Source of the DNA: JBFMDN01 sp040753915
Lineage (GTDB): Bacteria > Desulfobacterota > Desulfomonilia > Desulfomonilales > Desulfomonilaceae
Assembly (NCBI GenBank): GCA_040753915.1
Contig: JBFMDN010000028.1
Span: 4,125 to 68,124, forward strand
Reading direction: 5' to 3'
DNA length: 64,000 nt
Shown here: piece after piece, positions 8,438 through 17,685 of the stretch
How the letters are laid out: every line of letters begins with the position of its first letter
Position numbering within the stretch: position 1 is the first letter of the stretch
Notes under the pieces: generated by a model
What the model saw: only the letters and a program-made list of their open reading frames with translations
Database searches by the model: none
Told to the model about the DNA's origin: nothing
Program-made: the position numbers and the translations under genes

Positions 8438-8465
8438 GGTATCCACTGATATATCTGATTTCTTT

Positions 8466-8540
<75 letters not shown>

Positions 8541-9162
8541 ACCGAGACGCATCATAACCGCTTTGAAGAACGATGTCAACCCCTAATAGGCATTCCGTGA
8601 CAGCTCTATTCCGACGGCCGTACACTCTTGGCCCGCACCATATGGTCATCAGCCTCATTGATTCGGATGGCAGAGGCGATTGGTGGTCGTCCTCCGACTT
8701 GGGGGTACAAGAAGCCCAAGCCTCGGGATCACCGCGCTGTTTGCTCCGGATTCCGGTAAAACGGCGGTATTGCCCATTCATTTGAGGATGACGGGCGAGA
8801 CGCCCGTCCCACTGCACCATGCTCGTTCTATCAAGGAGTCGTGTCGCCAAAGGCGGAAACTTCTATGGAATAAACGACAGCGACCGATATCTCTCATGGC
8901 CTTCAGGGAGATCGCTGTTCGCCCCTGCTGCTGTGGTAGGTCGCAGTTGCTTGGTAATTTGGTCGAGGATTAGCGTAGTCCATCCGGACTACGAAGCTGT
9001 GTATGGGGAATCGAATTGATTTTTAATTACAAAAATCAAAATATTATGATATTAACCTCTATGATTGAGCCAGATAACCTTAGAATCTAGTTGATTTCTA
9101 ATGAAATTTCTTCTATTATTTTCCTGATGTCCGGCTCAGACTCCCTCGGTTCCGGTGAAGTC
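8541..9162. other. Gene-free spacer with dispersed repeat copy
   Basis: No convincing gene in 620 bases. It contains the GACGGGCGAGACGCCCGTC-type repeat (8772-8815), a short GTAGTCC/GGACTAC hairpin near 8977-8994, and an AT-rich tract (9018-9060) that may hold the promoter of the following plus-strand gene. Confidence 0.5.
8772..8815. repeat. Dispersed GACGGGC-type intergenic repeat, copy 2
   Basis: ATTTGAGGATGACGGGC followed by GAGACGCCCGTCCCACTG. The arms ACGGGCG and CGCCCGT pair. Related to copies at 5684, 32527, 37281 and 37533. Confidence 0.65.
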
Positions 9163-10011
9163 ATGGCAGCTCTACCTAACTTCCGCTTTCTTTTCAAATG
9201 CGTATGTGTGGCCGTCCTTTCCGCTGCTCAGGGTTGGGCGCCCTGTTTTTCACAGACCGTGCCTCCACCTTCTTCCTGGTTTCCTCCGATAGGAAACATC
9301 ATTGAGAACAATGTTCCCGGATTGGCGAATCCACTGAGTCCATTTGTATTTCCTCCGTATTTTCAAGGGGAAGCAAAGGCAAGGCCTGCTTTCTCGTGGG
9401 TTACTGAAAAAACCTTTAGAGCTCCACATCTGGGTATTTCTCTGGATCTAGATAAAGATCTTGGATATGATAATGATTTCATTGTCATAGAGTTGATGGT
9501 GAGAGCGCAGGCCGCTAATCTTTCCCTCCGTGCCCATTATGACGCGTACGCCTCATTTCTCAGCACCGACCGGAACAGCCATCTCGATTGGCCGCCTTTC
9601 CGTGTTGGAGCGGACTGGGATTTTTTGAACCGGAATTCCTTACGATTCGGCGCCAATGTGGACGTCACGTGGGATCAGCCGAAATTCGGTGTCCAGCTTC
9701 CTCTCGTGGGAACGCAATACATCAAATGGAATCGCCCGATAACGGCTGGGATTCATGCTGCTTTTAATCCACCCGGTCGGGGTGGCCTCTCGTTTAGCTT
9801 CGATACTCGGGCCCGTTGGCCTGTCATTGACAAGACTCGAGTCACTGAATTTGAGATAGCGGGGGGTGTGCGGACGCCTGAGACCGTTCTCGGTTCGACT
9901 GCGGTGCGAGCGGGCTGGCGCTACACTATCATTGATTTGCGGACTAATGATCCATTTGAAATGGATTTGACCTGGTCTGGGGTTTTTGGAGAGCTCGTCT
10001 ACTTCTATTAG
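9163..10011 (+). CDS. Hypothetical outer-membrane beta-barrel-like protein, 282 aa
   Basis: I start at the ATG at 9163 because the next residues give a signal-peptide-like N-terminus (FRFLFKCVCVAVLSAAQGWA); earlier in-frame starts exist at 9091 and 9127. The mature part is rich in Trp, Tyr, Phe, Pro and alternating polar/hydrophobic segments (for example SLRAHYDAYASFL and GLSFSFDTRARWPV), and the protein ends in LVYFY, an aromatic terminus typical of Bam-assembled barrels. These suggest an outer-membrane barrel. I do not recognise the family, and the short Pro-rich N-terminal region (VPPPSSWFPP) is unexplained. The gene stands alone between two repeat-bearing spacers. Confidence 0.6.
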   Translation: MAALPNFRFLFKCVCVAVLSAAQGWAPCFSQTVPPPSSWFPPIGNIIENNVPGLANPLSPFVFPPYFQGEAKARPAFSWVTEKTFRAPHLGISLDLDKDLGYDNDFIVIELMVRAQAANLSLRAHYDAYASFLSTDRNSHLDWPPFRVGADWDFLNRNSLRFGANVDVTWDQPKFGVQLPLVGTQYIKWNRPITAGIHAAFNPPGRGGLSFSFDTRARWPVIDKTRVTEFEIAGGVRTPETVLGSTAVRAGWRYTIIDLRTNDPFEMDLTWSGVFGELVYFY

Positions 10012-10214
10012 GACCAAGAGCTCAGTCAGAGCCTCTATCGGCAACGGATAACACGTCACCCTTTCGGTTCCTGCTTTCGCGTATCGGAGGATCGGGAGCC
10101 TCGGGATTGCTCGGAAAAGCGAAATCCCCAGCCTTTGATTCCTTAGTAGTCGATGGTACAAATACTGTACTGTATTTGCACCGCGGGGTACGTGGTGAGC
10201 GCATGGTTGGCACT

Positions 10215-10467
10215 GTAGGGGCGGGCCTTGGAAACTGTCTCAAGACTCGGGACACACCAAACATCGTAGCACGATTGGGCGTCGATGCGTGGGAAGGCAC
10301 CCTCACCCCAGCCTTCTTCCTCTTGGAGAGGGAGCCGGAATAATCCCCTCCCCCCGAATCGGGGGAGAGGGTCAGGGTGAGGGGGTGTGCCACGATTATC
10401 ACGGACTGCCGGTTTTTGAGACAGTTTCCTTGTGCCCGCCCTGAGCACCCACAAGGGGTGCCCCTAC
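10215..10467. repeat. MITE-like element A with nested inverted repeats
   Basis: Outer arms GTAGGGGC (10215-10222) and GCCCCTAC (10460-10467); inner arms GGAAACTGTCTCAA (10230-10243) and its exact complement TTGAGACAGTTTCC (10416-10429). The interior carries GCACCCTCACCCC and GTCAGGGTGAGGG blocks and a CCCCTCCCCCCGA/TCGGGGGAGAGGGG-like hairpin (about 10345-10371). A second element with the same layout lies at 37314-37529. It fills most of the 497-base spacer between the barrel protein and gyrB. Confidence 0.75.
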
Positions 10468-10508
10468 GTCGAGGCAGAATACGTGACCGTAATTATGAAA
10501 TCCTCTCC

Positions 10509-12926
10509 TTAGTAGTCTAGATTTACAACGTTCAGGGCGTTTCTCTCTATGAATTCCCGCCTCGGTTCTACCTGATCACCCATAAGGGTCGAGAAAATCT
10601 CGTTGGCTTTCACCGCATCGTCAATGGTGACCTGCAGAACCTTTCTGTTTTCCTGGTTCATCGTGGTCTCCCACAACTGATCTGCGTTCATCTCTCCCAG
10701 ACCTTTGTACCGTTGAATAGAAAGATTCTTACGCCCCTGTTCCATAATGAATTCCACAAGCCTGGCAAAGGAGTGGATTTCTTGGGACGCACCGTTCAGC
10801 TCTGCCAAGAACGGCGGTTCCCCGATTTCCCTGACTTTCCTCGTGATTGATACGATTTCGTTGAACGAGGGGGATTCGGTCAGGGCGAAATCGATAATGG
10901 TACATGTGGTGAGCCCATGTCTCTGTGAATTCACTTCCACGTAGTACATGGACTCTTCCTCGTCCTGCTTGATACTTGTGCTCACCGACAGATCCGGATG
11001 GGACGATTTCAATCGTTCAGTGACCTGCTCGACAATCTGGACCGTTCGATCGTGGTCTGCAAGTGTCTCCTGACGCAAACCCTCTTGAGCGAATGCCTTC
11101 AAGACTACTCGGTCCATGTTCTTTCTCTCGAACACGTCGAGTATTTTTTCCATCCGAAGCTGGTTCTTTACGACATTGATGAGAGTTGAGCCTTCAAGGA
11201 GCCTATTGTCCTGCATACGGATTTTGATCTGCTCCCGGCCGTTGTTCAGAATCAGGTCTTCCAGGGCATTTTCGTCCTGGACATAGATTTCTTCCTTGCC
11301 CTTCTTCAGCTTGAAGAGGGGAGGCTGTGCGAAATAGAGATAGCCTCGATTGATGACTTCGCGCATGCACCGGAAGAAGAAGGTGAGAAGCAGTGTTCGA
11401 ATATGAGATCCGTCCACATCCGCATCCGTCATGATAATGATCTTGTGATACCGGATTTTCGAGATATCGAAGTCCTCTTCTCCAATTCCGGTTCCCAGAG
11501 CTGTGATAAGGGTTCGAATTTCCTGGCTCTGTAGGATTTTGTCAAACCTGGCCTTCTCTACATTCAGAATTTTCCCCTTGAGAGGCAAAATGGCCTGAGT
11601 ACGTCTATCACGCCCCTGTTTCGCGGACCCCCCCGCTGATTCGCCTTCCACGATGAAAAGCTCCGAAAGGGCTGGGTCCCGTTCCTGGCAATCCGCGAGC
11701 TTTCCTGGCAGAGCAGACGATTCAAGAGCACTTTTCCGCCTCGTCAATTCCCGGGCTTTTCGCGCCGCTTCCCTGGCTCGACTCGCCTCCAAGGCCTTCT
11801 GAATTATCCATTTGGCGACTTGTGGATGTTCTTCCAGATACTCGGACAATTTTTCGTTGATGAGCTGCTCCACGATCCCCTTGATTTCCATATTGCCGAG
11901 CTTGGACTTGGTCTGACTGTCGAATTGGGGATGGAACATTCTGACGCTCAAGACCGCGGTAAGTCCTTCTCGCAAATCCTCTCCACTTATGGAAAGCTGT
12001 GTCTTTCCGTTCTTGAGAAATCCGTGCGAAGCTGCATAGGAATTGATAGTTCTCGTGAGCGCGGCTCGGAAGCCCGAGAGATGGGTCCCTCCCTCGAATG
12101 TATTTATATTATTGCAATAAGAGAATATTTCCTCAGAATAGCCATCGTTGTACTGGATGGCACATTCCACCATGTTGCCGTCTTTTTCGCCACAAATATA
12201 GATGGGTTCGCCGTCCATGGTCTTCTTGGCTCTGTTGAGATGTTCCACGAACGACACAATCCCTCCGTCGTATTGGAACACTTCCGCCGGTTTTTCCGAA
12301 CGCTCATCCTCAAATTCTATCCGTAATCCTCTGTTGAGAAATGCGAGCTCTCGAAGCCGGGCTGCGACTATTTCATGTTTCAATTCAGTATCTTGGAAGA
12401 TAAGGGGATCGGCTTTGAATGTGATCTTTGTGCCTGTTCTCCGGGTGGTGCCGACCACTTCCAATTCGCTGTCTTTCTTGCCCCGGCGGTACGTTTGCCT
12501 GAAAACCTGGTTATTCCTCCGCACTTCCAGCTTTAGGATTTCCGATAAGGCATTCACTACAGATACTCCAACACCGTGGAGACCGCCCGACACCTTGTAA
12601 CTCCCGCTGTCGAACTTTCCTCCTGCGTGGAGCATAGTCATAACGACTTCTGCAGCGGGGATTTTTTCGGTCGGGTGGATTTCGGTTGGTATCCCCCGTC
12701 CGTTGTCTTCGATCGTGACTGAGGAATCCAGATGTATGGTGACCGAGATGAGGGTGCAGTATCCGGCGAGAGCCTCATCCACAGCGTTATCCACGACTTC
12801 CCAGACGAGCTGATGCAGGCCTTCTGAACCTGTATTACCGATGTACATACCCGGTGTGTTTCGAACGGCCTGGAGCCCCTCAAGGATCTTTATATGTTCT
12901 GCTCCGTAAGTGCTTTCCTTTTCCAA
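10509..12926 (-). CDS. gyrB: DNA gyrase subunit B
   Basis: ATPase subunit of DNA gyrase, which introduces negative supercoils with GyrA. GHKL ATPase motifs are present (EVVDNAVDEA, DNGRGIP, GGLHGVGVSVVNALS), followed by the TOPRIM residues LFIVEGESAGG and the DADVDGSHIRTLLLTFFFR block, and the C-terminal NALNVVNLD. At 805 aa it is full-length for the standard type. The start codon appears to be TTG at 12926 with AGGA ten bases upstream. It is 37 bases downstream of dnaN, in the usual dnaA-dnaN-gyrB order but without recF between them. Confidence 0.97.
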   Translation of the reverse strand: MEKESTYGAEHIKILEGLQAVRNTPGMYIGNTGSEGLHQLVWEVVDNAVDEALAGYCTLISVTIHLDSSVTIEDNGRGIPTEIHPTEKIPAAEVVMTMLHAGGKFDSGSYKVSGGLHGVGVSVVNALSEILKLEVRRNNQVFRQTYRRGKKDSELEVVGTTRRTGTKITFKADPLIFQDTELKHEIVAARLRELAFLNRGLRIEFEDERSEKPAEVFQYDGGIVSFVEHLNRAKKTMDGEPIYICGEKDGNMVECAIQYNDGYSEEIFSYCNNINTFEGGTHLSGFRAALTRTINSYAASHGFLKNGKTQLSISGEDLREGLTAVLSVRMFHPQFDSQTKSKLGNMEIKGIVEQLINEKLSEYLEEHPQVAKWIIQKALEASRAREAARKARELTRRKSALESSALPGKLADCQERDPALSELFIVEGESAGGSAKQGRDRRTQAILPLKGKILNVEKARFDKILQSQEIRTLITALGTGIGEEDFDISKIRYHKIIIMTDADVDGSHIRTLLLTFFFRCMREVINRGYLYFAQPPLFKLKKGKEEIYVQDENALEDLILNNGREQIKIRMQDNRLLEGSTLINVVKNQLRMEKILDVFERKNMDRVVLKAFAQEGLRQETLADHDRTVQIVEQVTERLKSSHPDLSVSTSIKQDEEESMYYVEVNSQRHGLTTCTIIDFALTESPSFNEIVSITRKVREIGEPPFLAELNGASQEIHSFARLVEFIMEQGRKNLSIQRYKGLGEMNADQLWETTMNQENRKVLQVTIDDAVKANEIFSTLMGDQVEPRREFIERNALNVVNLDY

Positions 12927-12963
12927 CTCTTTCGCTTCCTTTTCCTGCCGACTTGCTGCGGAT

Positions 12964-14058
12964 CTATTTTCGCATGGGCATTACCAAATTGAAGTAGGTA
13001 TCGGTCCCTTCCGGCCTCAGAATTACAGGGGAGCCTTCTTTTTGAAACTCGAGATACATGATCTCCGTGTCTACGGCATTCACCGCTTCCTGCAAGTAGG
13101 AGGCATTCACGATCACCGAGAATTCGGCTCCTTCGTATTGGACATCCACAACATCCCGTGCGGTTCCAAGGTCCGGGTGTTGAGCTGTGATCTCCATCTT
13201 TCCGGGGACAACCTGGACAGTCACCCCCTTGTTTCGGTCTGAGGTGAATACGGCCACACGGCGTATGGTCTTGATGAGATTTTGTCTGTTGATTTTCACA
13301 AAATTGTCTCCGGGGGCTGGAATGACCTTCCTATAATCCGGGTATTCCCCTTCAATAAGACGCACAGTCATCAGAAATCGTTCCGTTTTCACGAAAAGAT
13401 TTTTATTCTCAATACCAAAGACAATTTCTTCCTTGACTCCCTCAAGAACTCTGCGCAATTCGGCAATACCTTTTCTTGGAACAACCACGTTTCTCTCCAG
13501 AGGCAATCCGAGCTCTTCGCTGATGAGTGCCAACCTGTGACCATCCGTGGCCACAAACCTTGTCTTGTTCTCATCCCGTTCAAAGAGGATTCCGTTGAGA
13601 TTGAATCGAGAATCGTCAGAGGATGCGGCAAACATGGTCTTGTCAATCATGTACAGGAGCTTCTCCGCAGAAATCGACACCTCTGATCCTTCTTCCGGTG
13701 AAGCCCATGCTGGATAGTCACCCGCGTCCATTCCCGAGAGCTGAAATACACTCTGACCAGCCTGGATAACAAGCTTGAAAGGATCTAAGGTACTAATTTC
13801 TATGATAGAAGATCCTAACTCTCGCACGATTTCGTACATTTTTTTTGATGGAAGAGCCAGAGTCCCAGATTCTCGGACCTGGCATTCATTGGTCACTTTG
13901 ATACCCACTTCGAGATCGGTGGCAACCAAGGTTGCAGTATTATTCATCGCTTCAAGCAAGATATGAGAGAGAATCGGTAGAGACGTTCTCTTCTCTGTTA
14001 TGGGCACAGTTTTTGACAGACTATCCAGAAGAGAGTCCCTCGCTATTTCAAAGAACAT
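12964..14058 (-). CDS. dnaN: DNA polymerase III beta sliding clamp
   Basis: Ring-forming processivity clamp of the replicative polymerase. The 364-aa length, the start MFFEIARDSLLDSLSKTV, the ATDLEVGI and FVATDGHRLAL segments in the expected positions, and the C-terminal YFNLVMPMRK (the partner-binding pocket end, usually MPMR) are diagnostic. The ATG at 14058 has AAGGAGAG upstream. It follows dnaA with a 212-base spacer that carries candidate DnaA boxes. Confidence 0.97.
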   Translation of the reverse strand: MFFEIARDSLLDSLSKTVPITEKRTSLPILSHILLEAMNNTATLVATDLEVGIKVTNECQVRESGTLALPSKKMYEIVRELGSSIIEISTLDPFKLVIQAGQSVFQLSGMDAGDYPAWASPEEGSEVSISAEKLLYMIDKTMFAASSDDSRFNLNGILFERDENKTRFVATDGHRLALISEELGLPLERNVVVPRKGIAELRRVLEGVKEEIVFGIENKNLFVKTERFLMTVRLIEGEYPDYRKVIPAPGDNFVKINRQNLIKTIRRVAVFTSDRNKGVTVQVVPGKMEITAQHPDLGTARDVVDVQYEGAEFSVIVNASYLQEAVNAVDTEIMYLEFQKEGSPVILRPEGTDTYFNLVMPMRK

Positions 14059-14270
14059 GATGCTCTCCTTATCTTTAATATATCTAAGAAAACAAGCCGT
14101 CGGAGTAATGCCTGTGAATTTTGTGAAAAGATGCCCGCAGGCCTGTTCGGATACGGAATTGCGCTGTGAATTCCCGGTGGATAGATTTGGACACCTCTTG
14201 TGGATATCTTGGCCGAAATTGGGGACGTTCAGCGTCCCAACAACCTATCCACATGTACCAGACATGTTTC
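14059..14270. other. dnaA-dnaN intergenic region, candidate origin of replication
   Basis: Contains two DnaA-box-like 9-mers, each one mismatch from TTATCCACA and facing each other: ATATCCACA (minus strand, 14199-14207) and CTATCCACA (plus strand, 14245-14253), plus a weaker CTATCCACC (minus, 14176-14184). An AT-rich stretch lies at 14069-14095 next to dnaN and could be the unwinding element. The arrangement suits oriC, though box number is small. Confidence 0.5.
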
Positions 14271-15617
14271 TCACATGCGAATTTCTTTCCTGATAGCTTC
14301 GACCTGAATCCTCAGCGCCAGATCATTTTCCACAGTCTTTTCAATCTTCTTAGCCCCGTAAATCACAGTAGAGTGATCTTTTCCCCCAAAAGCGGCCCCA
14401 ATCTCAGGGTATGACATGTCTGTCAACTCTCGCGCCAGGTACATGCCGACCTGCCTGGGAAGAGAGTAGAGCTTATGCTTCTTCTTGGATTTCAGGTCCG
14501 CAGGTTTCACGTTAAAGGCCTTTGCCACGTGAGAGATGATGGAATCAATGGTCACCGGTTTGACTTTCCGAGAGAGAATCTCCCGCAGCGCCTGCTGGGC
14601 CAGACTCTCGCTCAAGGGTAACCCATGCAAAGAGCTCATAGCCCTGACCCGAATCAAATACCCAACCAGTTCTCTGATGTTGGAGTCCACCTGTTCAGCG
14701 AGAAAATACGCCACTTCGTCAGGAAGATCGAAGGAGTCCTCGAAGGCTTTTCTCTTGAGAATAGCCACCTTGGTTTCCAGATCAGGCGGCCCCATATCAG
14801 CGACGAGCCCCCAACTGAACCGAGACCTGAGTCTCTGCTCCATATCTGGAATTTCGCTTGGAAATCTATCTGATGTGATAATAATCTGCTTTCTGGCTTC
14901 ATAAATGCTGTTAAACGTGTGGAAAAATTCCTCCTGGGTACGTTCCTTCTTCGCCAAAAACTGAATATCGTCAATAAGTAAAAGATCAACTGTCCTGTAT
15001 TTATTTCGGAAATCACTCATGTGATCGTACCGGATCGCGTTGATCATCTCATTGGTGAATTCCTCAGAAGTGCTGAAATACACCCTCTTGCTCTTGTCTC
15101 GTGAAAGGACCTCGTACCCCACCGCGCTCATGAGGTGCGTCTTACCAAGTCCCACCCCACCATATATGAACAAAGGATTGTACGATCCCCCGAGGTTTTC
15201 GGCCACCGCGAGAGCAGCGGCCCGAGCAAATTGGTTGCAGTCGCCCACCACAAAACTCTCGAAGGTATATCTCGGATTCAGATTGCGGATCTGAGCAAAC
15301 TCATCGGTTATGCTCATAGGGGTCTCGATGTCATCCCGAGGCTGCTTCGTGGGCTGAAACTCAGCCGCTTTCGCGAATTCGTCCCGAGATCTGAAATCCA
15401 TCTCGAATCGCCGGCCGGTTATCTCATGGAGACACTGTCGAATGGTTTCCAGGTAGTTGTCACGTATCCAGAGTATGAAGAAGTTGTTGGGCACGGACAG
15501 GAGAATGCGATCTTCCGAGAGATCCTCGCACGCGATGGGATCCAGCCAGGTGGACATGGCATGAGTATTCACCTTGGTCCGTAGCACCTGTTTGCAATGC
15601 TCCCAGAGCGTATCCAT
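14271..15617 (-). CDS. dnaA: Chromosomal replication initiator DnaA
   Basis: AAA+ initiator that binds DnaA boxes and melts the origin. The 448-aa protein has domain I at the N-terminus, a charged linker near residues 75-110, Walker A GGVGLGKTHL, Walker B LLLIDDIQFL, and the DNA-binding domain IV signature GGKDHSTVIYGAKKIE. I use the ATG at 15617 with AGGA ten bases upstream; a TTG two codons earlier is less likely. A parS-like sequence lies inside the gene at 14504-14517. Upstream is only 65 bases to parB. Confidence 0.97.
   Translation of the reverse strand: MDTLWEHCKQVLRTKVNTHAMSTWLDPIACEDLSEDRILLSVPNNFFILWIRDNYLETIRQCLHEITGRRFEMDFRSRDEFAKAAEFQPTKQPRDDIETPMSITDEFAQIRNLNPRYTFESFVVGDCNQFARAAALAVAENLGGSYNPLFIYGGVGLGKTHLMSAVGYEVLSRDKSKRVYFSTSEEFTNEMINAIRYDHMSDFRNKYRTVDLLLIDDIQFLAKKERTQEEFFHTFNSIYEARKQIIITSDRFPSEIPDMEQRLRSRFSWGLVADMGPPDLETKVAILKRKAFEDSFDLPDEVAYFLAEQVDSNIRELVGYLIRVRAMSSLHGLPLSESLAQQALREILSRKVKPVTIDSIISHVAKAFNVKPADLKSKKKHKLYSLPRQVGMYLARELTDMSYPEIGAAFGGKDHSTVIYGAKKIEKTVENDLALRIQVEAIRKEIRM
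14504..14517. promoter_or_regulatory. parS-like site inside dnaA
   Basis: GTTTCACGTTAAAG matches the widely conserved parS core GTTTCACGTGAAAC at 12 of 14 positions. Its position beside parAB fits the usual clustering of parS near the origin, but the site is imperfect and lies in coding sequence, so it may be chance. Confidence 0.3.
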
Positions 15618-15682
15618 AAGCAAAAAATCCTGTATTTTGGATAAGATATATCAATTTAGATTAGCACGTGGGGGCAGGGGTT

Positions 15683-16582
15683 TCAAGAGAAATTTTCCGA
15701 GTACCCCAGCATCTCCAGGAGACGCTCGAGCTCCTCCTTCGAATGAAAATGCACTTCCAACTTCCCTGACTCATCGTTCCTTGTTTTGACGACAACCCGA
15801 GTGGCCAGAAGTCGGGAGAGGCTGTTTTCCAAGTCTATGAGATGAGGGGCCTTCCGTGGGGCAGCGTCGTCGTCATTCTCCTTTCTATTCTTGTAATTCT
15901 GGACGATTCGCTCCAGCTCTCGCACTGAGAGCTTGCGTTTCACGACTTTTCCCGAAAGCTGTAGCTGGGTAGGAAGATGGTCCACCGCGAGGAGTGTTCT
16001 TGCGTGGCCCATGGTAATGAGGTCCTGGCGAAGCTGGTCCTTTATGGGATCGGGAAGCTTCAAGAGCCGGAGGTAATTGGTCACGTTGGAGCGGTCGGTT
16101 CCAATACGCTTTGCCAGGTCCTCGTGGGTGTAAGAGAATTTCTTGATGAGCGTGTCGTACGCCTCGGCGGTGTCCAGGGGATTCAAATCCTCCCGCTGAA
16201 GATTTTCGATGAGTGCTATCTCGAGGGATTCGGAATCGGAAACTTGCCGCACGATCACTGGAACCACGGTAAATCCGGCAATCTTGGCCGCTCTCCACCG
16301 ACGTTCACCTGCCACGATCTCATATCGATCCTCGCCCACAGACCGGACGATCAAGGGCTGAATAACCCCTCGCTCCCGTATCGACTCACTGAGCTCGATA
16401 AGAGACTCCTCAGCAAAAGACCGCCGAGGTTGATATGGATTGGGGAGAAGGGAATCTGCCGAAATGTGCATGATCCTATGTTCCCGATCCACTGACTCAA
16501 CAGGCTCATGAAGAGGTATGAGGGCATCAAGCCCCTGCCCCAATGCCGTGCGCCGCTTGGTTGTTTCCATCGGCTTGACCAT
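15683..16582 (-). CDS. parB: Chromosome partitioning protein ParB (Spo0J family)
   Basis: CTP-dependent, parS-binding segregation protein. The N-terminal ALGQGLDALIP (ParA-interacting), LLPNPYQPRRSF, the CTPase motif GERRWRAAKIAG, the ENLQREDLNPLDTAEAY block and a helix-turn-helix (THEDLAKRIGTDRSNVTNYLRLL) are all in order. I start at the ATG at 16582, seven bases after AAGGAG; earlier Met at 16606 lacks this. It overlaps the 3' end of parA by 56 bases, so translation is probably coupled. Confidence 0.95.
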   Translation of the reverse strand: MVKPMETTKRRTALGQGLDALIPLHEPVESVDREHRIMHISADSLLPNPYQPRRSFAEESLIELSESIRERGVIQPLIVRSVGEDRYEIVAGERRWRAAKIAGFTVVPVIVRQVSDSESLEIALIENLQREDLNPLDTAEAYDTLIKKFSYTHEDLAKRIGTDRSNVTNYLRLLKLPDPIKDQLRQDLITMGHARTLLAVDHLPTQLQLSGKVVKRKLSVRELERIVQNYKNRKENDDDAAPRKAPHLIDLENSLSRLLATRVVVKTRNDESGKLEVHFHSKEELERLLEMLGYSENFS

Positions 16583-17333
16583 CCATGATCTCCTTTGCCA
16601 ATGCAAGGTAACTAAGCGCTCCCCGAGACGTCACGTCGTACAAGACGACGGGTTTACCGAAACTGGGGGATTCGGAAAGCTTGACATTCCTTGGAATAAT
16701 GGTCTTGAATACCTGATTACCAAGGTTTTTCTTGACGTCTTGGGCAACCTGATGGCTCAAGTTGTTTCGTGCGTCAAACATGGTGAGCAGAAATCCCTCT
16801 ATGGAGAGGCTCTTGTTCAGAAATGACTGGACGCGACGAATGGTCTGCAAAAGACTTCCAACCCCTTCGAGAGCGAAGTATTCACATTGGATGGGAACAA
16901 GAACCGAATCTGCCGCAACGAGGCCGTTGAGCGTAAGGAATCCAAGCGAAGGGGGACAGTCGATGAATATATAATCATAATCAATCCTTATCTGCTCCAA
17001 AGCTTTCCGGAGCATCTTGTCCCGATCCTCCATCCTTACGAGCTCTACTTCAGCGCCAGTGAGATCCTGTGTCGACGGTATCAGCTCCAAATAGCTAAGC
17101 TCCGTGGATTTTACAATATTTTCACGGTGCTCGTATCCGAGCAGGAAGCCGTACACCGACGGTTCCCCTGGTGCAAGCCTAATGCCCAAGCCGCTTGTTG
17201 CATTCGATTGTGGGTCAATGTCAATGAGGAGCGTGCGCTTTTCAGACAAAGCTATGCAAGAAGCCAGATTCACGGAGGTAGTGGTTTTTCCGACCCCTCC
17301 CTTTTGGTTGCATACGCAGATAACGCGTCCCAT
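16527..17333 (-). CDS. parA: Chromosome partitioning ATPase ParA (Soj)
   Basis: Deviant Walker-type ATPase that positions ParB-parS complexes. The KGGVGKTTT motif follows VICVCNQ at the extreme N-terminus, with the Walker A' segment LLIDIDPQSNATSGLG and Walker B FIDCPPSLGFLT. Length 268 aa is typical of chromosomal, HTH-less ParA. It ends in a poorly conserved tail that overlaps the parB start. A 352-base spacer with a short inverted repeat separates it from rsmG upstream. Confidence 0.95.
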   Translation of the reverse strand: MGRVICVCNQKGGVGKTTTSVNLASCIALSEKRTLLIDIDPQSNATSGLGIRLAPGEPSVYGFLLGYEHRENIVKSTELSYLELIPSTQDLTGAEVELVRMEDRDKMLRKALEQIRIDYDYIFIDCPPSLGFLTLNGLVAADSVLVPIQCEYFALEGVGSLLQTIRRVQSFLNKSLSIEGFLLTMFDARNNLSHQVAQDVKKNLGNQVFKTIIPRNVKLSESPSFGKPVVLYDVTSRGALSYLALAKEIMDGQADGNNQAAHGIGAGA

Positions 17334-17685
17334 GACCGTTAACCCACAAGATATTGTACTATTATGATCCGGGGGACCCTCTTATCATACTTTGACCGGC
17401 GAACCAATACAAATCTGCCGATCGTGAGAGGAAAAGGTCTTTTTCTCTGTGCCGCTACCTCGTGCACAGAAAATGACCTGGCATGGATCTTAGTATACCG
17501 TTTCATGAATATGGTCGAGTACTTGACTCAGCGCTGCTCAGGGAAGGGCGGTTTCAAACCTGCTCTCCATTAAGACGGGCTCTCAACCTGCCCTTCCCCA
17601 AAGAGGACAATTACCCAAATGCGTAACCGCACCTATGAAATTCTGTACTCGGTGTCTTTTCGAGAACACCGAGCCATACTCGCGG
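17334..17685. other. Spacer between rsmG and parA
   Basis: Gene-free. Holds an inverted repeat with arms GGGAAGGGC (17541-17549) and GCCCTTCCC (17590-17598), with AGACGGGC in its loop, and a separate hairpin CTCGGTGT/ACACCGAG (17648-17673) close behind the rsmG stop. The promoter of parAB presumably lies between 17334 and 17400. Confidence 0.55.
17648..17673 (-). terminator. Stem-loop downstream of rsmG
   Basis: Eight-base stem CTCGGTGT/ACACCGAG with a ten-base loop, 13 bases past the rsmG stop codon on the minus strand. There is no T-run after it, so it may be a transcript-end stabiliser rather than an intrinsic terminator. Confidence 0.4.

Noticed and set aside
8541..8771. Small protein in the spacer after tRNA-Gly
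   Set aside because: No ribosome-binding site and no protein-like composition in any frame.
10299..10384. Possible CRISPR array in the repeat-rich spacer
   Set aside because: There is no regular repeat-spacer spacing; the text is a nested inverted repeat instead.
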